Source of the DNA: an uncultured Prevotellaceae bacterium
GTDB lineage: Bacteria; Bacteroidota; Bacteroidia; Bacteroidales; Bacteroidaceae
DNA length: 64,000 nucleotides
Direction: 5' to 3'
NCBI GenBank assembly: GCA_900316285.1
Contig: ONCG01000011.1
Location: 34,351-98,350 of the forward strand
In this document: piece after piece, positions 8,164-17,100 of the stretch
Layout of the letters: the number at the start of each line of letters is the position of its first letter
Numbering within the stretch: the stretch's first letter is position 1
Position numbers and translations under genes: made by a program
The notes under the pieces: generated by a model
What the model saw: only the letters and a program-made list of their open reading frames with translations
The model's database searches: none
What the model was told of the DNA's origin: nothing

Positions 8164-8689
8164 GAAAGAGGATGTCTACCAGATAGGACGCATCGGCAAG
8201 CCGCATGGCGTGAAAGGTGAGGTGCTCTTCCATTTCAGCGACGACGTCTTCGATCGGGCTGAATCGGAATACCTCATCTTGGAAGTCGACGGCATCCTCG
8301 TTCCGTTCTTTATGGAAGAGTATCGCTTCCGCAGCGACGAAACTGCGCTGGTGCGATTCTGCGACATCAACACACAGGAGCGGGCCCGCCAGCTGACTGG
8401 CTGCGACGTGTACTTCCTGCGCAGTGAGGTGCCAGCCGATGAAGAAGGCGAACTCTCGTGGGCTCAAATCGTTGGCTTCACCGTACGCAACGATGCAGCC
8501 GATGACGATGCAGCCCCCGTGGGCACAATCACTGCAGTCGACGACACCACCATCAACACCCTATTCGATATTAAGACTCCCGACGGACGCGATGTGCTCG
8601 TTCCTGCCAGCGACGATCTGATCACAGACGTCGACACAGAGGCACGCACCATCACAATGATTATCCCCGAGGGACTTCTAGAACTTTGA
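8156..8689 (+). CDS. rimM: Ribosome maturation factor RimM
   Basis: A 177-residue protein with the N-terminal RimM beta-barrel motif IGRIGKPHGVKGEVLFHF and a C-terminal PRC-like domain (ALVPASDDLI-type stretch, here DVLVPASDDLITDVD). RimM assists 30S subunit assembly around the 16S 3' domain. The start ATG at 8156 lies inside the last codons of murA (overlap 8 bp), which suggests translational coupling; an in-frame GTG 21 bp earlier is less likely. trmD is not next to it. The gene ends directly in a repeat array. Confidence 0.92.
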   Translation: MIKKEDVYQIGRIGKPHGVKGEVLFHFSDDVFDRAESEYLILEVDGILVPFFMEEYRFRSDETALVRFCDINTQERARQLTGCDVYFLRSEVPADEEGELSWAQIVGFTVRNDAADDDAAPVGTITAVDDTTINTLFDIKTPDGRDVLVPASDDLITDVDTEARTITMIIPEGLLEL

Positions 8690-8786
8690 ACACTGCATAG
8701 CAGGCGCATTGAACTTTGAACGCTGCGCAGCAGCTTTTGAACCGTCGCGCAGCGACACTTGAACCGCGCCGCAGGCGCATTGATAT
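8690..8786. repeat. TTGAAC-plus-hairpin repeat array, rimM-dxr
   Basis: Several units of the form TTGAAC followed by a short GC-rich hairpin, for example GCGCcgcagGCGC and CGTCGCGCAGCGAC. The array fills the whole gap between rimM and dxr. The same family occurs at 33068-33228, 33836-33890 and 35985-36062. Confidence 0.75.
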
Positions 8787-9938
8787 ATGAAACACTCTAT
8801 ATGCATCCTTGGCTCTACCGGCTCTATCGGCACCCAGGCACTCGACGTCATCTCACAGCATGAGGACCGCTACGAGGTGTATGCCCTCACGGCAAACAAC
8901 AAAGTGGAACTGCTGGCCAAGCAGGCCCGGCAGTATAACCCAGCCGCGGTGGTCATTGCCAACGAGGAGCGCTACGACGAACTGAAGGCGCTACTCAGCG
9001 ATCGCCCCGACATCAAGGTTTATGCCGGAGCACAGGCTCTCTGCGACATCGTGGAGGCCGGCCCCATCGACATGGTGCTCACAGCCATGGTGGGTTTTTC
9101 AGGTCTTGAGCCAACCATCCATGCCATCCGTGCACGGAAGAAGATATGTCTGGCTAATAAAGAGACACTCGTCGTGGCTGGGGAACTCATCTGCCAGCTG
9201 GCTGAGGAGTACCATGTGCCCATCCTGCCCGTTGACAGCGAGCACTCTGCCATCTTCCAGAGTCTGGTAGGCGAAGGCGACAACGAAATAGAAAAAATCC
9301 TGCTCACGTGCTCGGGTGGACCTTTCCGCAAGTTCACGCAAGAGCAGTTGCAGACGGTCACCGCTGCCGATGCCCTGAAGCATCCCACTTGGGACATGGG
9401 CGCAAAGATCACCATCGACTCGGCAACACTCATGAACAAAGGTTTCGAGGTGATGGAGGCACGCTGGCTTTTCGGCGTTCCTGCCGACCGCATACAAGTG
9501 CTCATCCATCCGCAATCGATTGTGCACAGCGCCGTACAGTTTGCCGACGGAAGCGTGAAGGCGCAGCTCGGTGTGCCCGATATGCGACTGCCCATTCAGT
9601 ATGCCTTCTCGTTCCCCGAGCGTCTGCACCTGAACGGTCCGCGCCTCGACCTCTTCAAGAGCCACGACCTGGAATTCCTGGAGCCCGACGTCGAGAAGTT
9701 CCGCTGTCTGCAGCTGGCCTTTGATGCCATCCATCGCGGTGGCAACATGCCCTGCATCGTGAACGCTGCCAACGAGATTGTGAATGAGGCGTTCCGCCAC
9801 GACCGCTGCTCGTTCCCGCAGATGGCCGACATCATCGGCGAAACCATGCAGCGTGCCACCTTCAGTGCCACCCCCACCCTCGACACCTATCTGCAAACCG
9901 ATGCCGAGGCGCGTCGCATCGCAAGTGAATTACTGTAA
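8787..9938 (+). CDS. dxr: 1-deoxy-D-xylulose-5-phosphate reductoisomerase
   Basis: A 383-residue protein with the NADPH-binding start ILGSTGSIGTQALDV, the catalytic-loop region PVDSEHSAIFQSL (residues around 150) and the block DSATLMNKGFEVMEARWLF. Dxr converts DXP to MEP in the non-mevalonate isoprenoid pathway. ispF, another enzyme of this pathway, lies 2.3 kb away on the opposite strand. In related genomes dxr is commonly followed by rseP; here a toxin-antitoxin pair stands between. Confidence 0.96.
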   Translation: MKHSICILGSTGSIGTQALDVISQHEDRYEVYALTANNKVELLAKQARQYNPAAVVIANEERYDELKALLSDRPDIKVYAGAQALCDIVEAGPIDMVLTAMVGFSGLEPTIHAIRARKKICLANKETLVVAGELICQLAEEYHVPILPVDSEHSAIFQSLVGEGDNEIEKILLTCSGGPFRKFTQEQLQTVTAADALKHPTWDMGAKITIDSATLMNKGFEVMEARWLFGVPADRIQVLIHPQSIVHSAVQFADGSVKAQLGVPDMRLPIQYAFSFPERLHLNGPRLDLFKSHDLEFLEPDVEKFRCLQLAFDAIHRGGNMPCIVNAANEIVNEAFRHDRCSFPQMADIIGETMQRATFSATPTLDTYLQTDAEARRIASELL

Positions 9939-10005
9939 ACCGAAGAGCTACAGTAGGTGCCGATTGCAAAATAAACATAAAATGTAAGACTTTTCTTCCT
10001 TTATA

Positions 10006-10037
10006 TTTGGAAATACGTAATAAATACATTACTTTTG
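10006..10037 (+). promoter_or_regulatory. Promoter of the HigBA-like pair
   Basis: TTTG at 10006-10009, a 20-bp spacer, and TACTTTTG at 10030-10037 match the Bacteroidetes consensus. The predicted start of transcription falls at or next to the GTG start of the toxin gene (10042), so the mRNA may be leaderless. Confidence 0.7.
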
Positions 10038-10041
10038 CAAC

Positions 10042-10395
10042 GTGAAAGATAGAATAAGAGAAGCTACATATACCAAAGAATTTGAAGAATACTATCTGAA
10101 CTTGCCCGAAAAAGTGAGGGAAAAGTATGACTATGTATTCGAAATCATGTTCACAAAATATGTAGTTAGCACAAAATTCGTCAAACGTCTGGAAAAGACG
10201 GAGTTCTATGAGATGCGTGTTTCTTTGGGTAACAATCAACACCGAACGGTACTCTTTGCCATTGATGCCGATAATTTCATGGAATGCAAGCGAATGGTCA
10301 TGCTGAATTCCTTTATTGAAAAAAGTTCAAAACAATATCAGGCAGAGATAAAAAAGGCACAAAGGCTATTAAAACAATGGGAGGAAAACCTATGA
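10042..10395 (+). CDS. RelE/HigB-type toxin (Gp49-like family)
   Basis: A 117-residue protein whose order of segments (YTKEFEEYYLNLPEKVREKYDYV..., then FYEMRVSLGNNQHRTVLFAID, then a lysine-rich C-terminal helix) matches the HigB/Gp49 branch of RelE toxins, which are ribosome-dependent mRNA endonucleases. The next gene, an HTH protein, overlaps it by 4 bp (ATGA), giving the toxin-first order typical of HigBA. The apparent start is GTG at 10042, only 4 bp after the -7 box. The pair sits between dxr and rseP and carries its own promoter, suggesting a later insertion. Confidence 0.82.
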   Translation: MKDRIREATYTKEFEEYYLNLPEKVREKYDYVFEIMFTKYVVSTKFVKRLEKTEFYEMRVSLGNNQHRTVLFAIDADNFMECKRMVMLNSFIEKSSKQYQAEIKKAQRLLKQWEENL

Positions 10396-10730
10396 TAAAG
10401 ATTAGTGAAGAAAAATGGGAGAAGTTGCCCAAGGTTGAAGACCACCTGTCGGAAAAATATGGACCGGTAGGGTCTGCATCGCGCAAAGAGTTTCAAGCGA
10501 AAGCCGAGGCATGGTATTATGCAGAGCTTCTCCGTGAAGAGCGCAAACGCCAGAAAATCACGCAGAAAGAATTGGGTGAGCGAATCGGCAAGAAGCGAGA
10601 ATATATATCTGCCTTGGAACAAGGACAGACCGATATGCAATTGTCTACATTCATGCTCATTTCCAATGCACTAGGATTGAAGTTTTCATTGGTGGTTGGC
10701 TCATTTTTACTATTTATGATTTGCTTATAG
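10392..10730 (+). CDS. HigA-like antitoxin with Cro/C1-type HTH
   Basis: A 112-residue protein when started at the ATG at 10392, which overlaps the toxin stop. The HTH block is LREERKRQKITQKELGERIGKKREYISALEQGQTD, residues about 48-82. It should neutralise the neighbouring toxin and repress the shared promoter. The last 15 residues (LVVGSFLLFMICL) are hydrophobic and atypical for this family; a small frameshift near the 3' end or a replaced tail is possible. An in-frame ATG at 10377 is an alternative start. Confidence 0.8.
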   Translation: MIKISEEKWEKLPKVEDHLSEKYGPVGSASRKEFQAKAEAWYYAELLREERKRQKITQKELGERIGKKREYISALEQGQTDMQLSTFMLISNALGLKFSLVVGSFLLFMICL

Positions 10731-10739
10731 AATTACAAC

Positions 10740-12164
10740 ATGGAAATATTTCTGATTAAACTCCTGCAATTCCTGCTGGCCATCTCATTGCTTGTGCTCC
10801 TGCACGAGGGTGGCCACTTCTTTTTCTCGAAACTCTTCGGCGTGCGCGTCGAGAAGTTCTACATGTTCTTCGACATCGGCATCGGCAAGTGGGACGGCTC
10901 CCTCTTCAAGTTCAAACCGAAAAACAGCGACACGCAGTACGGTATGGGCTGGCTGCCACTGGGCGGCTATTGCAAGATTGCCGGCATGATCGACGAGTCG
11001 TTCGACACAGAACAAATGAAACAACCCGAACAACCTTGGGAGTTCCGCTCGAAGCCGGCATGGCAACGACTGCTCATCATGATCGGTGGTGTGCTGGTGA
11101 ACTTCCTATTGGCGCTGTTCATCTACTCCATGGTGCTCTTCACCTGGGGCGATGAGTACATCGCCACGAAGGATATGAAGATGGGTATGAAGTTCAACCA
11201 GGAAGCAAAGAGCTACGGATTCCGCGACGGCGACATCCTGATCGGCACCGAGGAAGGCGACTTCAAGGACTTCTCGGCCGACCTCTTCCGCGACATCAGC
11301 GTGGCTCATGAGGTTCGCATCATCCGCGATGGCAAGCCCATGAAGATTGCGCTGCCTGGTGATATCAACCTGCTGGGCATGCTGAAGGCAACGCCCAACT
11401 TCTGCCGCCCGTTCATCCCTGCCGAGATTGACAGTGTCTTGCCCGACTCACCGGCACAAAAGGCAGGCATCCGCAGAGGCGACAAGATTCTCGCCATCAA
11501 CGGTACCGCCGTTGACTCATGGAACGAGTTCACACAGCAGACAGGTCGTCTGGCCGACCAGATGACGGAGGCCAAGACCTCTGCCGACAGTCTGCGCCTG
11601 CGCACGGCAACGGTAGTGTTTGCACACAAAGAGGCACTGCCCGCCGGCAACGACAGTGTCGCTGCACCCATTGCTGCCGACACCGCCACCGTCGTCCTCA
11701 CTCCTGAGCTGCAGCTCGGCGTAGGAATGACGAGTATCCTGAGCTACTACGAGCCGATGAAGATTAAGTACGGATTCTTCGAGAGCTTCCCCGCCGGCAT
11801 CACCTATGGCTGGAACGTGCTGGGTGGCTATGTGGGCGACCTGAAGTATCTGTTCTCCGCCGATGGTGCTAAGTCGCTGGGCGGCTTCGGAGCCATCGGT
11901 AGTCTGTTCCCACCCGTCTGGGACTGGCACATGTTCTGGCTGATGACGGCCTTCTTGAGCATCATCCTCGCCTTCATGAACATCCTTCCCATCCCCGCCC
12001 TCGATGGTGGACACGTGCTGTTCCTCTTCTACGAGATGATTACCGGCCGCAAGCCATCGGAGAATTTCATGATTCGGGCGGAGTATGTAGGCTTCGGTAT
12101 TCTTATCCTGCTGATGGTGGTGGCAAACCTGAACGACATCCTGCGCTGGCTGGGATATATGTAA
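10740..12164 (+). CDS. rseP: RseP/site-2-type intramembrane zinc metalloprotease (M50)
   Basis: A 474-residue membrane protein. The first helix carries HEGGH (residues 22-26), the zinc site. A PDZ-like region lies near residues 225-260 (SPAQKAGIRRGDKILAINGTAVDSW) and the second catalytic motif NILPIPALDGGHVLF lies near residue 415. The family cleaves anti-sigma factors or other single-pass proteins in the inner membrane. The segment between the PDZ region and the last helices (residues about 290-320) is Ala/Thr-rich and looks like an insertion. It ends the plus-strand run begun by tsaB; a strong terminator follows. Confidence 0.93.
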   Translation: MEIFLIKLLQFLLAISLLVLLHEGGHFFFSKLFGVRVEKFYMFFDIGIGKWDGSLFKFKPKNSDTQYGMGWLPLGGYCKIAGMIDESFDTEQMKQPEQPWEFRSKPAWQRLLIMIGGVLVNFLLALFIYSMVLFTWGDEYIATKDMKMGMKFNQEAKSYGFRDGDILIGTEEGDFKDFSADLFRDISVAHEVRIIRDGKPMKIALPGDINLLGMLKATPNFCRPFIPAEIDSVLPDSPAQKAGIRRGDKILAINGTAVDSWNEFTQQTGRLADQMTEAKTSADSLRLRTATVVFAHKEALPAGNDSVAAPIAADTATVVLTPELQLGVGMTSILSYYEPMKIKYGFFESFPAGITYGWNVLGGYVGDLKYLFSADGAKSLGGFGAIGSLFPPVWDWHMFWLMTAFLSIILAFMNILPIPALDGGHVLFLFYEMITGRKPSENFMIRAEYVGFGILILLMVVANLNDILRWLGYM

Positions 12165-12193
12165 AAACCATCCATCTGCATACAGCATCATCA

Positions 12194-12252
12194 AAACAAC
12201 AATACTCCCGCTCCTCTGGCACATTGCCCATGAGAAGCGGGAGTATTGTTTG
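12194..12252. terminator. Bidirectional terminator between rseP and ispF
   Basis: A near-perfect stem with arms AACAATACTCCCGCT and AGCGGGAGTATTGTT separated by about 21 nt, A-rich on the left and T-rich on the right. It lies between two converging genes. Confidence 0.85.
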
Positions 12253-12281
12253 TATCTATATCAGGACTTTACCTGCTGCAA

Positions 12282-12779
12282 TCAGACTTTATAAATCAAG
12301 GCGACGGCATAAGCAGAGATGCCTTCCTCGCGACCAGTGAAGCCCAGGCGTTCCGTAGTGGTGGCCTTGATGGAAACAGAACCTGGGTCAACGTCCATCA
12401 CCTGAGCCATGGTCTGTTGCATCTGTGGAATGTGCGGATTGAGCTTCGGACGCTCTGCACACACAGTAGCATCCACATTGCCTACTTCATAACCGTGCTC
12501 TCGCAACAGTTCGACGGTCCTCCTTAAAATAATCTTGCTGTCCATGTTGAGTGTATCCTCCGACGTGTCGGGGAAATGGAAACCGATGTCGCGCAGTCCA
12601 GCCGCGCCGAGCAATGCATCGCAAATGGCATGAATGAGCACATCGGCATCGCTGTGACCCAGCAACCCCAGCGAGTGCTCAATCTTGATGCCGCCCAACC
12701 AAAGGTCGCGTCCTTCCACCAATTGGTGAACGTCGTAACCGAGACCAACGCGGAACCCGAAAGGATGATTCTTCATCAT
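12282..12779 (-). CDS. ispF: 2-C-methyl-D-erythritol 2,4-cyclodiphosphate synthase
   Basis: A 165-residue protein of normal length. It has the metal site GYDVHQL near residue 14, GHSDADVLIHAICDALLGAAGLRDIG near residue 42 and the C-terminal KATTTERLGFTGREEGI. IspF closes CDP-ME2P into MEcPP in the MEP isoprenoid pathway. It is transcribed with porV and porU in the same direction, with a palindromic repeat in the gap to porV. Confidence 0.96.
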   Translation of the reverse strand: MMKNHPFGFRVGLGYDVHQLVEGRDLWLGGIKIEHSLGLLGHSDADVLIHAICDALLGAAGLRDIGFHFPDTSEDTLNMDSKIILRRTVELLREHGYEVGNVDATVCAERPKLNPHIPQMQQTMAQVMDVDPGSVSIKATTTERLGFTGREEGISAYAVALIYKV

Positions 12780-12796
12780 AACGAAAGGATATTAAG

Positions 12797-12824
12797 TTCC
12801 CCCTCCCTAGTTGGGGGTGGGTTG
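12797..12824. repeat. CCCTCCC...GGGGGTGGG palindromic repeat, ispF-porV copy
   Basis: Contains CCCCCTCCCTAGTTGGGGGT in the gap between ispF and porV. It belongs to the family that also occurs inside genes. Confidence 0.6.
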
Positions 12825-12832
12825 TTGGGTTA

Positions 12833-14023
12833 TTACCTTCTAAACAAATCCTTAATGCCATCCATGTCGAACGACAGGGTGAAACGCAACGTCTGGTCGA
12901 GAGGGTTGCTCTTTGCAGTCGCGATGACGTAACCGGCATCGAGCGAGAACACACTCATCCTGAAACCGGCACCAAACGTGAAGTACTTACGGTTACCCTT
13001 GTTCTCGGCTTCGTGATGATAGCCGGCACGAAGGGTGAACTTATCGTTGTACCAATACTCGGCACCCACACTCCACTGAATCTCTTGCAGCTCTTCCTTG
13101 AAACCGTTCGGTGCATCGCCAAAGCTCTTCACGATACCACTAATCGATGAGATGTCGTAGTAGTCTTTCTGCACACGCTGCTGATAAGCCTCGGTAGACT
13201 CGCCTTCTTCCTGCTTCGGATAGGTAGGAACAAGCAACTTGTTGGCATCGGCTGCGAGTGTGAAGCGGTTGTAGTCGTCGATGGGAATCATCAGCGAAGC
13301 ACCCAGACGCAGGTTGGTAGGAATGAACTCAGAGTTGTCGTCGCCGCCGAAGGTAATCTTCGAACCGATGTTCGACACGTTCATACCCAAGCCCACCTGG
13401 CACTCACGGTCGCCCAGGTTCAGGTAGTCCTGATAGTAGAGGGCCACATCGGCAGCAAAGGCCGAGCCGGGAGAGGTGTCGTCGGTGTAGTCGTAGGTGA
13501 GGTCGCTATAGATGAAACGCAGAGCGGCTGCCCACGAGAACTTCTCGGAAAGCATCATCGAATAAGCCACGTCGACCGACATCTCATAAGGATTGATGGT
13601 CATGGCGTTATCGGTGGCAGAGATGTCGCTGGTCATAAACACTTCACCCAGTGAGAAGTAGCGCAGCGAACCTGAGATGGCCGAGTAGTCGCCGATGCGA
13701 TAGTAGCCTGCCAGATAAGCAAGGTCCATGTCGCTGACGAGTTCGCGAAGCCATGGTGTGTAGTTCAGCGACACACCGGCACGCGAGATGGCAAACGGAT
13801 ACTTCGCTGGATTCCAGTATTGCGAGTTGACGTCGGCCTCGGTGGCTGCACCCACATCACCCATACCGGCGGCACGGGCATCGGGGGCAATGGTCTGCGA
13901 GGTCACCGATGCATTGACGGGGTTGAACATGTCCTTCTTGTCCTGCGCCCGGCCAACGACGGCCACGAAGCACAACAACAACGCCAACAGCGCTACTTTC
14001 CTGATATTCTGTATTTCTGTCAT
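12833..14023 (-). CDS. porV: Type IX secretion system outer membrane protein PorV
   Basis: A 396-residue protein with signal peptide (VALLALLLCFVAVVGRAQ) and the PorV/PorQ-family start APDARAAGMGDVGAATEADVNSQYWNPAKY. The rest is rich in alternating short strands, as in a 14-stranded FadL-like barrel. PorV shuttles T9SS cargo from the translocon to the attachment complex and acts with the sortase PorU, whose gene lies directly upstream on the same strand. The giant proteins at 20.1 and 38.9 kb are plausible clients. Confidence 0.93.
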   Translation of the reverse strand: MTEIQNIRKVALLALLLCFVAVVGRAQDKKDMFNPVNASVTSQTIAPDARAAGMGDVGAATEADVNSQYWNPAKYPFAISRAGVSLNYTPWLRELVSDMDLAYLAGYYRIGDYSAISGSLRYFSLGEVFMTSDISATDNAMTINPYEMSVDVAYSMMLSEKFSWAAALRFIYSDLTYDYTDDTSPGSAFAADVALYYQDYLNLGDRECQVGLGMNVSNIGSKITFGGDDNSEFIPTNLRLGASLMIPIDDYNRFTLAADANKLLVPTYPKQEEGESTEAYQQRVQKDYYDISSISGIVKSFGDAPNGFKEELQEIQWSVGAEYWYNDKFTLRAGYHHEAENKGNRKYFTFGAGFRMSVFSLDAGYVIATAKSNPLDQTLRFTLSFDMDGIKDLFRR

Positions 14024-14107
14024 ATTCCTTCTGTTCTGTTTTTTGATACTATATGATAACGCAGAAATCTGCCTTTTATTTTACTGCCTAAGTTTTCGCC
14101 ACATTTT

Positions 14108-17100
14108 TTAAGGGGCAATAACAACGAGTTTCTTGGCCTTCGACACCTGCTTGCTGCCGTCTGACGAGATGCTGACACGATAGAGATAGACGCCCGTCTG
14201 CAGTCGCTGACCGCCATCGACGGTGAGGTCCCATGTCAGTGTGTAGGCACCATTGGTTGAAACACCGCTCTCGTTGTGACGCCACAACTGCCGGCCACTG
14301 GTGTCGAAGATGTCGAGTTCCACATCAACGGTGCATCCCGTACGATCGTGGCTGATGATGAACGTGGTACCAGTTCTTGCAGGATTCTGCGTACAGCTCA
14401 CGCTGAAGAGCTGCGGGGACAGTCCCTTCACAACGTTGAACGACAACTGGGCCGTCGACGAGTTGTTGAGCACGTCCCACGCACGGAAGAGCAATGTATG
14501 CATGCCGGGCTCCAACTCAGGTATATTATAATAGGTGGAACCGGTGGTATAGCTGCCGAAGTCGAACTGGAAGTTGTCGTTCAGCACGTAGGTCTTCGAC
14601 ATGTCACCATCGATGATGAGTTCCAAGTCGTGGCCGACGCCGTTTCCGGTGGTGTTGATACCGTCCTGATCGGTGAGCTGTGCCACGAAATAGGGCGTAG
14701 TGTTCACATTGCCGCCATTGACGAACGACGGGGAGTTCAGATAGCAATAGATGCTGGGACCGATGCTATCGTTGCCTGCAGTAGCACTTCCGCCCACGAG
14801 GAAATGGTCGTTGGCGCCATGGGCAAGCTGATGGTGGTCGTTTGAAACGGCATGCAGGTTGATCAATCCGGCAGCATCCTTGTAGTTGATGTCCATCGGA
14901 ACGGCAAACGACAACTGGAAGCGGCCATTGCGCACGCTGTCGTTACCGTTGTAGAGGGTCTTCGTGCGATCGCGATAGGTGAAAGCTGTCTGCGCTCCGT
15001 CCTTCTCAGTATTATTCAGTTTGCAGGTGATTGTCTCCTCGGAATCGCGAACGGTGGCAGCAACTATGCCGTTGAAGTCGCTGGCATCGGCCACATGTCC
15101 CACCACGCGGGCAATGCTGCCGGCCTTCAGCTGAGCCATCTGCACGCCATCGCCATTGGCCGCGATGCCGTTGATGGAGTCGACGACAATCGTCCTTGCA
15201 GGAATGTTCAGCGGCAGGGCCGGATCGCCGAGCAACTGATATTGCAGCATGTTCACGCTAGTATCGAGACGCTTCGTGATCATTTCGTTCTTAGCCAACA
15301 TCTGTGCTTCGCCGAGCGTAATGGGTTTGCCATCGGCGTTAACGGTGAGCACATGCCGCATAAAGGCCATATTCATCACCTTATTCTGCGTGACAAACAC
15401 CGTGCGTGCCGTGCCATAGAAGGCAATAGCACCGCCTTTGTTGTTCAAAACGGCCGTCTCGCCGATGGTAGCTGTGGAGCCGTCGTAGGGCATAATGTCA
15501 CAAGAAGCCGTGATCCACAACGGCAGATTCTTGTTCGAGAACTGCTGGAAGTCGGCCAGACGCAACACATTCTCGTGCGACACCTGATCGGCACGTCCGT
15601 GGCCGGCATAGTCCATGATGAGTGCGCCCTGCTGCTGGTATTGCTTCACGAGCTTCGTTACCTCGGGATAGCTATTACCCGTCGACGACGTCTCGCGCGT
15701 GTAGGCATCCCACATCACTTTCTTGATGAGATAGCCGGGGTGGCGCTGGTTGGTCTCGATGGCGGCATCGTTGATGTCGCGCATGTGGGCATTGCCATTA
15801 CCGTCGTCGCCCATGAACACAAGGGTGTTCTGCCAAGCGCCGGCATTTTGGTTTTCGGCATAGCTGATGACCTTGTCCACCATCACCTTTGCATCGCTCT
15901 CCGTCGTCACGGGGAAGCGGCCGACGGCCATATCGGCCAATCCGGCGGGTCGCTCATAGGGATAGCTGCCGGTGGTAAGGGCTTCGCCGTCGTCGAGCAT
16001 GCAGAAGAACTCATCGCTGACGTAGCAGTAGGTCTCGCTGAACGAGTCGTCGCTCTCGAAGCAGAGCAGGTAGTCGTCGGGCGAGGCCTGTCGCCAGTCG
16101 CTGGTGAGCATGCGGTTATCCCATGCGCAGTCGCCAAAGAGCAACAGGAAGCGCGGCTTGTCGGCCTCGGTCTCGGCACGGTCGTAGAGCATCTTCAGAT
16201 AGCGCTTGTAGGCGGTGGCATCGGGGGTTCCACTAGAGAACTCGTTGTAGAGCTCGTCGGCAGGAATGATGCGCACGCGCAGACCATCGTGAGTGCGGTG
16301 GAACTCGGCCAGCCGCTCGGCTTGCGAACGCAGCGTCTGCGTGGCAGGAATGATGATGACCATGTCAACGGCGCTGTCGCCATGCAGGTCTTGATTGGTG
16401 ATGTTATAAACGTACTCGGGTACTGCAAACTGGTCGGTGCTCAAGTTGGGTGCCGGCTTAGGATCGGGCAGGGTCAGCGAAATGAAGTCAAGTCGCACGG
16501 GACCGCCAGACAGAGTGGCAATGGAGATATCATTCGTGGCTTGTACGTCGGTGATGTTGAACACGCGATTGGTGGCGTGGCCCTTTTCGTAATAGGTCTC
16601 CGAGACGTTGATGGAGATGGTTCCGAGATCCTGCCCGTTGCACTTCACGCTGACAGCACTGTTGATGCCTGCCGACACGGTCACGGAAAGTTTCGCTGTA
16701 GTGCCCGTCACAGCCGATGACAAGGAATAGGTCTTCGACGTGCCGGCATTGATGGGCGTGTATTCATAGAGGTTCCGACCGCCCTGGAACCACGCATAGC
16801 CGTCGCTCTCATAGAGTTCATGATAGTCGGCGGGCAGCGGATAGCAGGCTGCAAGGAAATCGGATTCGCTGACGGTGAGGGGCTCTTCGTCGCTCTGCGT
16901 GAGGAAGTAGTAGCCGTAGTCGCTATAGGGATTGCGGGTGCGCTTGGTAGCGGTGTTGTTCTCCCAGCTCACAGGACCTTTCGCATAGAACAGTCTGCGG
17001 CCGCCCGAAATGCATTGTGCCACTTCATGCAGGTCGTCGGTCTGCTGCAGATAGTCCTGCGTGAGCAATTCCGGTTGCAGGTTGCCGCCATAGCCATACA

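Noticed and set aside
14852-16720. 622-codon open frame on the strand opposite porU
   Set aside because: It is antisense to a well supported gene with intact catalytic motifs. The length comes from GC-rich codon bias, and the product is Val/Gly/His-rich without domain.
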